Shown here: positions 41,340 to 51,593 of the stretch, piece after piece
Numbering within the stretch: position 1 is the stretch's first letter
How the letters are laid out: every line of letters begins with the position of its first letter
Origin: Gracilaria domingensis
Lineage: Eukaryota > Rhodophyta > Florideophyceae > Gracilariales > Gracilariaceae
Assembly (NCBI GenBank): GCA_022539475.1
Contig: VCMS01000345.1
Location: 1 to 56,639 of the forward strand
Direction of reading: 5' to 3'
DNA: 56,639 nt
Made by a program: the position numbers and the translations under genes
The notes under the pieces: generated by a model
Told to the model about the DNA's origin: nothing
The model's database searches: none
The model's input: only the letters and a program-made list of their open reading frames with translations

Positions 41340-44178
41340 ACGCAACCTGTTTCCAGGACTTTGGAGTGCTTTTCCTCTTTTGGGTGAGAAAACTTTTGGC
41401 ATACTCTTCCCCGGGCCATGGCGGCCACAATTTTTCCCGGCGGGATAGCGCGCTTTCAAAGTCCCTATGGGTCTCGCGAAGGCCTTCGGAAGGCTTCGAA
41501 AGGTTTTCGGAGAAGTTTGGACCCTTTGGGGACGATCTAGGAAGATTTGGAACTTCTGCAGTACCGAGCGCCCGTCCTTTCGAGGACTGTGCACACTCTG
41601 CGCAACCTCCGGCATTGGTGGCATGCGCCGTTGCACGCCCGAATCACCCACGTGGGACACGCGGGTGCCATGCACAAGCGCGCGCGCCACTATGCTCTAT
41701 TGCAATCGTGCCAAACGCCACGTGGCCCACGCCTGTGGGTAGCCCATTGGGTATACAGTATTGCCCGTAGGGAGGCGGTCTGGCACGATCAAAAACTACT
41801 AAGTATTCTAATGTGCCGCGCAGCCGAAATCTGGCATTGCGAGCCGCTGAAACGCCCGCGTTTCCGAGATACGTGCAAAACAAAGAATCGGCGTTTTCGA
41901 CCCCATCTGGGAGGGTAATTTCCGGCACGGATTTTTTGATAATCCTTGCAAGTAACCCACTGGGAAATGAGCCGGTTTTGGCCTATTCACCTATCGAAGA
42001 CATACCTATTTGGCCGCCGCGCGTACTGTGCATCCCCCCCGCCTTGCTGGAACGTGCCGCGCGCGTTCGCGCAGCGCCGTGCACGCGCGCGCGTACCACC
42101 AACGTCGCCCCGGCTCACCCAATATGGAACTCTCCGCGCTTGGAGTCCATGCGCACTCCAAGAAGGGGAGGGAACCCAAGCAGGGCTCAATTTGCGACAA
42201 AAGCGCCGTGCCGCACGCTGCGCACCCCGCGCGCACCACCGAAGTGCACGCGCTGGCTCTTGCGAGGGATGATCGCACCGCAAACGCGCCTGGACCACGC
42301 GTCCTGCAAAAGAAAAATGGAGAACCTGAAGCTCTTTATTGACTCAAACGAGCTGAAGCGCGCTACGCATTCCCGCCACGGTTACGACGGCTACGACAGA
42401 CCGCACCTCCCAGACAGTTAAAGTCCGACTCGGAGGGTGCCAAAGAGAACTCATCCATATATGACGAGGACAGTGAGCAAAGCCCAACGGAACCATCGCC
42501 CACCAGGGAGCCAGGGAACGCATCTAGAATGCTCCTTGTTAGGGTCATGCGCGATGATGAGACGACCCGTACTGGGGTCAACAGCCGTTGGGACCGGCAA
42601 GCGATAGGACCCATCCGGGACATGTGAGCAGTCTTTCGACTGTCAGTAGCTCGTGGCTGCACGACTGCGATTCGTAGCTCCCAACAGGGTCAATGAAAGT
42701 TGTCTCTCGACACAACGCGATTCGTTTCGAAACGCAGCGCCTCCGTGGCATGTCGTCGCGCGGTGCGTGCCGAAGGTGAACGCCTCTCACTCGGACATGT
42801 GGCCCCTTGGGAGAAGAGCTTCGAGAGCCCCTCTCTCTCACGTTGTACCCCCCTGGGCAGGAAATCATACCCATTGGGAAGCAACATTTGCCGTCTACGC
42901 CGATTGTTTCGGTACAGTGCGTATTCGGGAAGAACCCTACGGGAGGATACAGGAGCAAAGTGAAGCGCCCGGAGAGATATGCCCATGAGTGAAAAGGACC
43001 CAGCTGGGAATCAAAGTCTCGCTGCATCGGGGCGTCTCTGCCGTACTTTCAGTGACCCGACAGGAAAGTGCTGCGCCTCGTAACGCCGTGTGCGTCTACT
43101 AGCTTCTCCTTGAAAGGACAGTCTGTTACCCATCTAAGAGCTCTATTCGTGACTCCGCCCATGGCGTATCACCTCTCTGAGACTTTGAGGATGGTTCGAA
43201 CCTGCTCTTGCGCGCTTGGCATCGCTAGACCTCGTGTGTGATTATCGCAATATAGAGCAACCGCGAACCCTTTTTCGATCGTAGCTCGCTCAACTGGGAT
43301 CCCGATTGGTCTGGAATTTGTTTCTGGTTTGCTTATCAGACTGTCGACCCAAAAACGGGATATTTTCCGCACTGAGGTTCGCCGTCTGGCATCGCTCGCT
43401 CGCGCTTCGCAAGGATTGTAAGAATCGAAACTCCAGCACTCCTTGGCGTCTGTCGCCGGTTCTTAATTCGGTTGGACTGCCCGCTACGGGACTGCTGTGA
43501 TCTGTACCTCGCTGTTTGGCGGTCGCAGTCGTTCGTGACCCTCTCGGGATTTCTTTGTCTGTTAATTCGTCTCACGCCGGGACCTCAACCCATTGGGAAG
43601 CGTCTCCGCTCGCTGAGGCGCAATGGTAGGTCAACGAACGACACATTCGTCCATAGGGATTCCGCGGTTCACAAATTACGAAGCGCGATGCCAGTGGTTG
43701 GGGTGCCCCAACCGAGAACTCAGCGACAGGCTGCACATTTCCGCAGCCCGTGACGGAATCGACCGCGGTACCCGCGGCATGAACGCACCCGTCGAGAAGG
43801 CTCGTTCGAGTTCTCCGGCCAACCTAATTGGACTTCTTTGATCTGAGACGACCGGGCCCCCTGGGTATTTCAGAGCTACAATGACCGGCTCTCAGTCGCG
43901 TCGGTCATCCGCAGCACTCGTGCGCTCATTCGTTACCCAATCGGGAATTCAAGGGAAGGCAGGACGGGGTTCACCGTGTTGCTCGCTGCGTTGGCTGTGT
44001 TCCCATCACGGGCGCTTCACGTCGCTCTGTCACGCGCTGCGTAGCGTATGATGGTCACCCAGATGGGATCTCCGAGGTTTGGAAGTTCGTGCTTCGCTGC
44101 GTCTCCGTTCGCGTTCGCTCCCTGCATGGAAAATATGTGGCCAGCCTCGGGACGAGGCCAGGTCCAAGAAGGAGAATC
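41340..44178 (+). other. Inner element 3' region, no clear gene
   Basis: About 2.8 kb between the chromodomain and the 3' LTR. A short acidic frame near 42420-42620 (EGAKENSSIYDEDSEQSPTE) could be a relic of an accessory ORF. Otherwise there are only low-quality frames. Short words of the type CCCA-nnn-GGGA recur (for example 42866, 43583, 43937, 44056). Confidence 0.5.
44166..44176 (+). other. Polypurine tract, inner element
   Basis: AAGAAGGAGAA lies just before the 3' LTR start at 44179, where plus-strand DNA synthesis is primed in LTR elements. Confidence 0.65.
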
Positions 44179-44604
44179 TGTAGTGCAATAGGATGCACCT
44201 CCCGATGGGTGCATAATAGTAGTTTGTAGTAGTTAGTTCGCACAGGGTGCGCCTCGGGTCCCACACCTGTAGGGTTGTAACAGTTGTCGTGTCGCCCTTC
44301 GGGAACCCCCTTATAGGTAGATAGTTTATTATTTTCGACACGTGGCTACTGCCTGTGGGAGGTGCACTTAAGCATCTCCCGCTGGGCAGAGCTCGCCATG
44401 GTAAACCTGAAGCACCCCGTAGCCGATTCTTCCGTCGTCTAGTTTCCCAACAGGGTCATCCTACCGCAACTACCGGTGCTCCACGCCTATCTTGTGGCCC
44501 GTTGTTATCCTCCGTTGAGTGCTCCTTCGTCCCAGCTTGGGAGCTGCGCAATTTGTTCCTTTATCAGGGCATAATACGTTGTCACGGCCTGTGGCTGTAC
44601 TACA
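44179..44604 (+). repeat. 3' LTR of the inner element
   Basis: 426 bp, TGTAGTGCAATAG to GGCTGTACTACA, followed by CGCCC, the second half of the target duplication. Confidence 0.93.
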
Positions 44605-44609
44605 CGCCC

Positions 44610-46300
44610 TCACAGGCAGCCCGCCCCGAAGTGCTGGACTCGGGTGAGTACACCTTATTAGACTCAAGATTGAGTGTTATCAAGATCTCCCTCGTAAATA
44701 TTCTTAAACAACAAACCGAACTTCGCCGTCGTCTCGACGATGCCCATGTTAGGGATTACTCGGGAGACATTAGACTCCTGCGTAAGGATGTGAACTCTAT
44801 TTTGGATTATCTTGGATAACCCGCTGTGTTGGCTGCGGAGTATGCTGCTTTTATTGAAGAAGCTCGGGTGAGCGCCACTCGCTTACAGAGTCGTCTGAAA
44901 AATCTAGAGGCTACTACCCGTATGGATGAGGCTGCGGCAGAAGATGACCCAATCGCCTCGGAAGGCTCTGCTCACCGCCCAATGAAGCGCAAATCCCGGA
45001 ATTCCAAAAGGAGGTTCACGCACACCCGGATCCGTCAGATTCCGACTCCCCGACCCAATCGTCGGGTACCTCGTCATCTTCCTCATCCTCGTTGGATAGT
45101 GGAGGTAGTAACCGAGGTCGGTCTCGAGTGACACGCTCTAAGGCGACCTTTGTCACCCAGGGGGCCATTCGCTCTCGTGATAAGGAAAAGAGACACAAGG
45201 GACTCAAGGAGTTGAAACCATCGAATCCGTTGTACCGGAAACTGCTTTCTTACCGTTATTATCGGTTACAGAACGTCTCAGGCGAGCGCAATGTCCATGG
45301 CACGGGGCAAATGAAGCATTACATCCTCCGAATGCAGGTTACTCTACAGAAGAAAGAGTTCAGTTGTGACGACCCAATTGTGGTGTTGGATTTCCTTGCA
45401 CGCTTCGTTCAGGAAGCGGACATACTCTGTATGAGTGAAACACAGGCGTATGTAGCCCTCCCATATTTCCTAAAGAGGATGGCCGGAGACCAATTTCACT
45501 CCGTGCGCGGATCAGCAAGAGCCTCTGAAGGCGGTGTCACGTGCTGGCCTGAAGCCGTTCACTTCCAATTGAGGTCATATGCCAGTGACAATGCGATCCC
45601 AGACGCTATTCTGGCCCTAGAGGCGACAAAGCAGAATTCGGGGGAAACAAACCAGTTATTCAACGCGCCTGAACAAAGCGTTTCACCGTTGCGGTAATGT
45701 TTATTCCTCAGCTGAGAGGTGCACAATGTTTGTGGAAGGATTGGACCCTGCCATCCGGGCGCCAGTACACCTTTATCTGGGCAGAACAGGACGATCTCCT
45801 ACTTGGAATTGGTTCACTACGCCCAGACTGAGAGACATACTTTCCGAGCGAGACGGAAGCCAACAAACAGGCCCACGAAGGCCCTTCTGGCTGAAGGATC
45901 TGACTCATCTCTCTCCCTGTTACAGGATAACCACCACGGGTGGACTATGATCAGGTCCAGTTCGCGCGAAATCCTATTTCAGTAGGAACGTCGGGGTTAC
46001 CCTCGACCACTACAGGGGAAACAATGGATACAGACCCTGTGGGCTATATGGGGAACTCTAAGGTTCCTGCGCCATCACTGGCCTATGCCAACAACCACAC
46101 TCGGTTTGCACGCCCAGGCTGGCGGGATACACGACCTCAACGACCGGCGGCCGCGCGCTCGATAGATAAATCGGTGTCGCTGATATGTCACGTGTGTTAT
46201 CAACACGGACATATCTCACCTCAGTGCTCGTTTCCCTTGAGAGAGATGCCGAAAGTAATCGTACAGTACGTCTGTCTCTTGCAGATGCTAGTTTTTGGCG
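44610..46300 (+). pseudogene. Outer element gag, C-terminal part
   Basis: Resumes after the inner element with a helical coiled-coil-like stretch (SVIKISLVNILKQQTELRRR), a stop at 44817, then AAEYAAFIEEARVSATRLQS. Near 45010 the sense moves to another frame: a Ser-run, SRVTRSKATFVTQG and a capsid-like region (DDPIVVLDFLARFVQEADIL). After another shift near 45690 it continues (MFVEGLDPAIRAPVHLYL) and ends in a CCHC knuckle (CHVCYQHGHISPQC, spacing 2-4-4), then LREMPKVI. Capsid wording parallels the inner element's gag (LFVEGLLPAIR), so the two elements are related. Several stops and shifts show decay. Confidence 0.75.
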
Positions 46301-46698
46301 AGGGTCGTCCAGAAATGGCAAGGGTCGTCCAGTAAATTTTTTGAAAAAATATCGAGATCAATTATTTCAAAATTGCAGATAATTGCTTGGGTCGTCCAGA
46401 ATCGCTGTGCAGTAAATACTGGTGGGTTTTCCACTCGTGCTAGTTCTTTAGTCGAGGGCTACCTGAACCGTATTTCGCGAAGTCTAGGTTCAGTTTCCAT
46501 TAAGGTGCACATTACACGATACCTTCTGCGGAATGATACCCTGCAACGCATGGAATACTAGTGCTAGTACAGATGATGCCCATTATGAAATCATACCGTT
46601 TTATTCGTATCTATTCTTCTATCGACCGCTTTTGCTAACCACTACTTCGCTATATTACATGTACCATTTCCCCATGATGGATCGGATGTAGGCCCAAT

Positions 46699-46718
46699 CT
46701 GCGGCAGATGCCGCAGAG
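46699..46718. repeat. Hairpin 1 of a three-hairpin cluster
   Basis: Arms TCTGCGGCA and TGCCGCAGA with a 2-nt loop, perfect. Confidence 0.75.
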
Positions 46719-46764
46719 GGCACCTGCACCAAATTGCTGGATCGGTAGAACACATACGCACTCC

Positions 46765-46797
46765 GAGAGGATGAGGCGCGAAGCGCCTCATCCTCTC
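46765..46797. repeat. Hairpin 2 of a three-hairpin cluster
   Basis: Perfect 15-bp arms (GAGAGGATGAGGCGC) around a GAA loop. Confidence 0.9.
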
Positions 46798-46798
46798 C

Positions 46799-46850
46799 GT
46801 TCCTCATGTAGGGAACCATGCCCAGATGCATGGTTCCCTACTTGAGGAAC
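46799..46850. repeat. Hairpin 3 of a three-hairpin cluster
   Basis: 23-bp arms (from GTTCCTCATGTAGGGAACC) with one mismatch and a 6-nt loop, starting one base after hairpin 2. Words GCACCTGCACC and CCTGCACCTGC lie outside the cluster on either side. Confidence 0.9.
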
Positions 46851-47129
46851 CTGCACCTGCAACTCGTGAGCTACGTACGCATCAAAAGTCATTTACCTGT
46901 ATACGCAAGCAGAAAGTATCCATAAGTTAGTCAATGATCCGTTAGATACATTTGAAATGCGATGGAACGTACCATTGATAAAACAAAACAGAAACGTTGC
47001 GCTAGAAAAGTCGAGGGACCTGGTAACTCGCAAACGGAAGAAGAAGCAGGAAAGGGATCGGTTAGATTACAAGCCCACCATATCATCGTAAACCGCGAAA
47101 GGTGTCGAAGCGAGAACTCACAAGCAACG

Positions 47130-47590
47130 ACACCAAGAATACCCATGCAGCAAAAATACCGCAAAATGCGATAAACGAGAGAGCAGCCTATGTCGCAACC
47201 AAGTACCAGAATCGACTATCCCGCAAGCCAGTCAACCAAGATCGCCAATACAAGAAGATCAACGTAAGGCGCGAGAAGAGAGGCGAGTCTATGAGGCAAC
47301 CAAGTCAAACCATATCGCCAATGCACCAAAAGTAACGCAAGACGCGATAAGAGAGAGACCATCCTATGGCGCAACCTAGTCAACCAAGATTGCCAATGAT
47401 GAACCTATCGCCCGAGCCAGTCAACCAATATCAACCAATATCGCCAATACACCAAAAGCAGCGCAAGACGCGAGAAGAGAGAAGAGTCTATGGCGGAACC
47501 AAGATCGCCAACAAACCAAAAGTAGCGCAAGATGCGAGAAGCTAGAGACGCCTATGGCGCAACAAAGTGAACCAAGATCGGCAATACCGC
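47130..47590 (+). repeat. Degenerate minisatellite
   Basis: About six irregular units of 60-80 bp sharing the words CTATGGCGCAACCAAGTCAA, CCAAGATCGCCAATAC and GCGCAAGACGCGAGAAGAGA. Units vary in length and have internal deletions, so the array is old. Frames through it are simple repeats, not genes. Confidence 0.7.
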
Positions 47591-47971
47591 GTGATAGGTT
47601 ACACGAGCAGTCAGAGATCGATCTTGAGAGACGAAATGAAACTGGTTGCGTACTTACAGTCGTTGTGGACGTCGGAAGAAATACAAAGGACGCACGTCAA
47701 ATAGTGGTTACCTTCAATCACGTCAATGTTAGTAGCAAGACGTAGAACAAGATGGAACATATCGTAAGCAGAACGTAGTTGAACAAATGGAACGAGTTGG
47801 AGGCTGAAAACGGGAACCCGGTAACCCAAAGCTTATTTTCTGCCGTTTACATGTCGAATAGCGCGAAAAAACGTGGTGAGGATGGGTTAGTTTAGAGCAA
47901 AGATACATAGAAGAATATGGAAGAGAACCTACGAAAAGACTGCACGGAATACATCCGTGAGATACGGATGA

Positions 47972-48046
47972 CTCCGTCCTACTTTTTTCCGCCCTCTACT
48001 TTAAGGAACCTCCATAAAGTACAGGGAGGAAAAAAGAAGGACGGAG
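47972..48046. repeat. 32-bp-arm hairpin upstream of the transposase
   Basis: Arms starting CTCCGTCCTACTTTTTTCC and ending GGAAAAAAGAAGGACGGAG, 3 mismatches, 11-nt loop. A smaller hairpin (CATCCGT-GAGAT-ACGGATG, 47952-47970) is directly before it. About 370 bp upstream of the likely transposase start, so it could be subterminal sequence of that transposon. Confidence 0.8.
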
Positions 48047-48415
48047 GGGAGTATAACGCGAGGATGTGGATGGCACGGATCACGACGGTAAGGGAAGGTC
48101 GGACGTCGGAGGCGCGGCGGCGGCGGCGGAGGGAAGAGATTTATTTTTCTGTGCGAGATTGGACAGGTGTACAGCGTACAACGTTGCGAAACCACAGGTT
48201 TATAACCAGTGGTAGATAATACGAGAAGTACACCCTTGTGTTGAGGTCGACGTGTACCTACGTTCCTTTTTGAACGAAAGCACGTGATTTGAACTCAAAA
48301 TATATTCTCCGTTCTCAGCATGACGTCGATCTTGACTGTCGCTCGACCTCCTTCTCCCTTCGGACGCCCTTCCCTTGCAGTCTTTGTCGTCGTTTCTCGT
48401 TCAGTTCTTCTTCCC

Positions 48416-51400
48416 ATGGTCTACTACTGTACACATAAGAAGCGTGGGTGCCCCTTCGTTACTCGCCGAGGAGTCTTATCCCTTCAACAGCATGTCAACC
48501 ATTGCCCGTTTCGTCTGAAAGCAGCGCTGGAAGACGACAATAGCCGGCCCATTCGGAGAAGCAAGCGTCTCAAGCTTTCCGCACCCGCGCCCGCATCTTC
48601 CGAAACGGTCACTGCCCCTTGTCGCCTTCCCGAGCCTCCAGTGTCCGAGGACATCGTCGACCCCACTCCGTGCGCCCCTCCCATTCCGGACACTTCGCAT
48701 TGTGTTTCTCCTTCCCCGGCTCCCGCGTCATTAGAGCGAGAACACGGAAGCAGTTCCCGCCCAGTGCCTTCTGAGGAGGCCCTCGGTGATTTGCATATGG
48801 ATTATCTCACGGTTTGTCTGGCTTCAGTAGCTTCCAACCTTGGTCATCGTGAGGCGGACGAGCTAATTGGGCTACTTCGGGACCCGCGATTCTCGCAAAA
48901 GCGATTCAACGAGACCATAACAAGTTCCAAGCGCTGTACAGAACTGAAGAAGGCCATTTTCGAACGATACGCCTCAAAGGACGGTTTCAATCGCAGAACT
49001 GTCTCGCCAGAAGGATGTAAGTTCAGCGCCACCCTCTACACGAGAGACCCCGTTCAGACACTTGTGAAACAGCTCCAGTTGGCTAACAACGAAAACACAT
49101 TCTTCCACCCTATACTCAGACCCACTCCACGAAAATATCTCACCCCATGTCCGGCTCTCTCGCAAGAGACGCCACCTCAAAACTTAAGGAAATGTCATGG
49201 GCTCTTTGGATAGTAGAATAGTGTGGTACTCCCAAGAAATAAGTTACAGTGAATCTTTCGTAGGTCTTCTGCAGGTATACACCGATAAGTCTTCAGCAAC
49301 TCTAAAGCAAACATCGGTTACCGCCTATCCTCTTCACCTCATATTTCTCAACTTCTCCGACCAGCTTCGCCGTAAGTGTATCCGTGATGACCTCACAGTA
49401 GTGGCATACTTCCCTACCACACTGATCGAGGTTTCCGCATCTGAAGCAGACGCAATGCCATTTGTTTCTAGCAAGTCTCTACGCGAGTCCAGGATGCAAA
49501 TCCTTCAAGAATCTCTTCGTCAAGTCCTGTAGCCCATTCTAAATCTCACGCAGAAAGGTTTTCAGTTCATCGGCGAAGACAAACTAAGTCGAGTGTGCCA
49601 TTCTCTGCTTGCAAGTTATTGTGCGGATATTCCTGAGGCTAAGGACATTCTGTCTATTCTTCATGGCACCAAAACGGAAAGCCCGTGTCATAGATGCAAA
49701 GCCCCTCGCTCATCTTTATGCAGTCCTATTCCCACCTCATTCAACGGACGTTCTCAAAAGCACACGAAAAGCATCCGAAAGACATACACAGCTATCTTGC
49801 AACATGCACAAAAAGACGAGGCGGAAAGACGTCCACGTCGTGCGAGGGAGAGGAGATCTCAAGCGGATACTCTGATGCGTTCAAATTCCATATCTCTCAT
49901 TCCTTCGTTCCTCGAAACTTCCGTAAGCCTTGGAATGATCCCGGGATTGTCTCCATACAGTCTGTTCTCATTCGAACCATTACACAACTTGCATCTCGGA
50001 ATCTCAAAGTTGATAAAAACGGCCACAATCGAGAGACTGCAGTCAGACACCCTGTGCACTACATTAGGAACATCTGCATCGCGTTCATTTCGAACGATAC
50101 GCACCCAACTACTCAACCATGCAAACGCAATTCTAGCTGCCATAGAACGCGATTCTCCTGCCAAAGGTTTACATATCGATTTCTCCACGCAGGAGAAAGG
50201 CAAATCTTTGAATGGTATCTTCACGAAAGACGGTCTCCGTGGAATGCTGGAGGCCAAAAACTACAAAGCACTTGACATGGTCTTTCCCTTCATAGGAGCA
50301 TTCTTTGACATATGCTGTGGAGAACAGGACGTTGCCCCAATCACAACCGTTTTCTCTCAGTATTCGGACTTGCTCTCGACCTTATTCAGATACAATCGTG
50401 ACCCGTATTGGACTGAAAGCTCTCTCCTGTGTCTTAGTTCGGAGATTGAAGCCTTCAAGCGTTCCGCAACAAAGACTCTGGCGGATTTTCATCCCTCCAG
50501 ACTGGGAACTCTGAAGTTTCATCTTCTCGATCATCTCGTGGACAATATTCGCCGTCTGGGAAGTATCAAGTATTACGACGCAGGCATATACAAACATGCA
50601 CACCTGCTATTTAAAAGACACTACAAAAAGACGTCCAGAAGAACAGCAACGGCTGTGGAGGAGACTATTCGCTCCATTGAGCACGGACATGTTAGAAAGC
50701 AATGGAATGGCAATACTCCTTACCAGCGTAATCCAGGTTTACCAGGAACTTCCACACAGCTTCCTCGGTTTGCAATGAGAGGGCGTTCTTTCACTTTACG
50801 AGCTCTTCAACATTGTGTTTCAAGTATGTCCAGTTCAAAAACATGGACTGCTGTTAGAGAAATGTTCTCAAGTACGGACACAAGGTCGATTCTTGATCAA
50901 ATTGGTCAACAGGCCCTTCCTCCTTTCCTCAGTCTCGTGAAAGAAACACTGGATGAGCACTCTATTACATACTTCCCAGAAAAGACAAGGATAACTCTGG
51001 TGAATTCGGCCGTCGTGAAAGGCGGTTTCGTTCCGACTCTTGAACACTTCGATTCGTCTTCTAAGGCACTTAAGCTGGGACGACCCAAATACCCCATCAT
51101 CCAACGTGTCTTCGCTTCTCCAGCATTTGGTCCCAGTAGAAAGCCAAAGTTTTCCACTGTATTGGTAAGCGGAGAAGATTCAGAGACTTGGGTTGCCCAG
51201 GTAGTCGCTCTGATTCGAATATCTCTCCTTGATTCTGCACTTACCGCACCAGAGGTGGCATTCGTCCGGTATTTCGAGGTTTTACCCCCCGCAACAAACA
51301 TCGACCACATATTGAAATGCATATCTTTACGGTGGGCTACAAACGATGAAAAGAACCACACTCTTCCGTTCCCTCGTCATTCCAAAGCGGAGACTATCGT

Positions 51401-51593
51401 AGAGTTAACTCCTTGGTACGGGATGGTTCCGGCTTCTGCACTACAGGGAACTGTCCATGTTGTTCGATCAAACTACCCTGCTCCACCTTTTTGTCCTCCA
51501 CTTCAATGGTTCCAACACCGATTCTACATCAATCGATTCTATCATGATTCAGATGAAGGACCAACTGAGCACGTTGATCTTGTACAGCCTTAA
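48416..51593 (+). pseudogene. CACTA/Plavaka-like (EnSpm superfamily) transposase
   Basis: The first frame opens at 48320; its best start is the ATG at 48416 (CCCATGG), 27 bp before a Cys/His finger (CTHKKRGCPF...QQHVNHC) as at the N-terminus of Plavaka/CACTA transposases. It shifts frame near 49195. The second frame has VYTDKSSATLKQTSVTAYP, the first catalytic Asp block, then a TAG at 49530. It then continues through CHRC, SLFSFEPLHNLHLGISKL (the D/E-P-LH block) and LKFHLLDHLVDNIRRLG to 51593. The enzyme would cut and paste the element by DDE chemistry. It overlaps the 3' end of the minus-strand gene by 65 bp. About 1050 residues in all, near family size. One shift and one stop remain. Confidence 0.78.

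Larger units (their letters stand above)
36043..44604 (+). mobile_element. Inner Ty3/gypsy-like retrotransposon (8.56 kb), nested
   Basis: Complete LTR-to-LTR element: two 426-bp LTRs starting TGTAGT and ending ACTACA, flanked by the perfect 5-bp target duplication CGCCC (36038-36042 and 44605-44609). Internal order is PBS, gag, protease-RT-RNase H, then a chromodomain, then 2.8 kb without clear genes, then a polypurine tract. Chromodomain and RT/RNase H order mark it as a Ty3/gypsy chromovirus. The LTRs differ at roughly 33 of 426 positions, so the insertion is old. The integrase is deleted and the coding frames have stops; it is dead. Confidence 0.93.
34642..46300 (+). mobile_element. Outer LTR retrotransposon, 3'-truncated, split by an inner element
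   Basis: It comprises a 5' LTR (34642-35624), a primer-binding site, and a gag region that runs to 36042 and resumes at 44610 after an inserted element. Sequence either side of the insertion joins into one reading sense (PVVETP, then SQAARPEVLDSG). Gag ends in a CCHC knuckle near 46185 and fades by about 46300. There is no pol and no 3' LTR, so the element is a fragment. A solo LTR of the same family lies at 983-1973. Superfamily cannot be settled without pol. Confidence 0.85.
46301..48319. other. Non-coding region with repeats and hairpins
   Basis: Between the truncated outer retroelement and the transposase. GGGTCGTCCAG occurs three times near the break (46300-46400). No gene is supported. 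Confidence 0.5.

Noticed and set aside
41813..42421. 202-codon plus-strand ORF in the inner retroelement
   Set aside because: Low-complexity, Arg/Ala/Pro-rich frame without capsid, integrase or envelope features; overlapping frames are equally open.
47130..47590. CRISPR array
   Set aside because: Units differ in length and sequence, with no constant repeat or unique spacers, and the context is eukaryotic.
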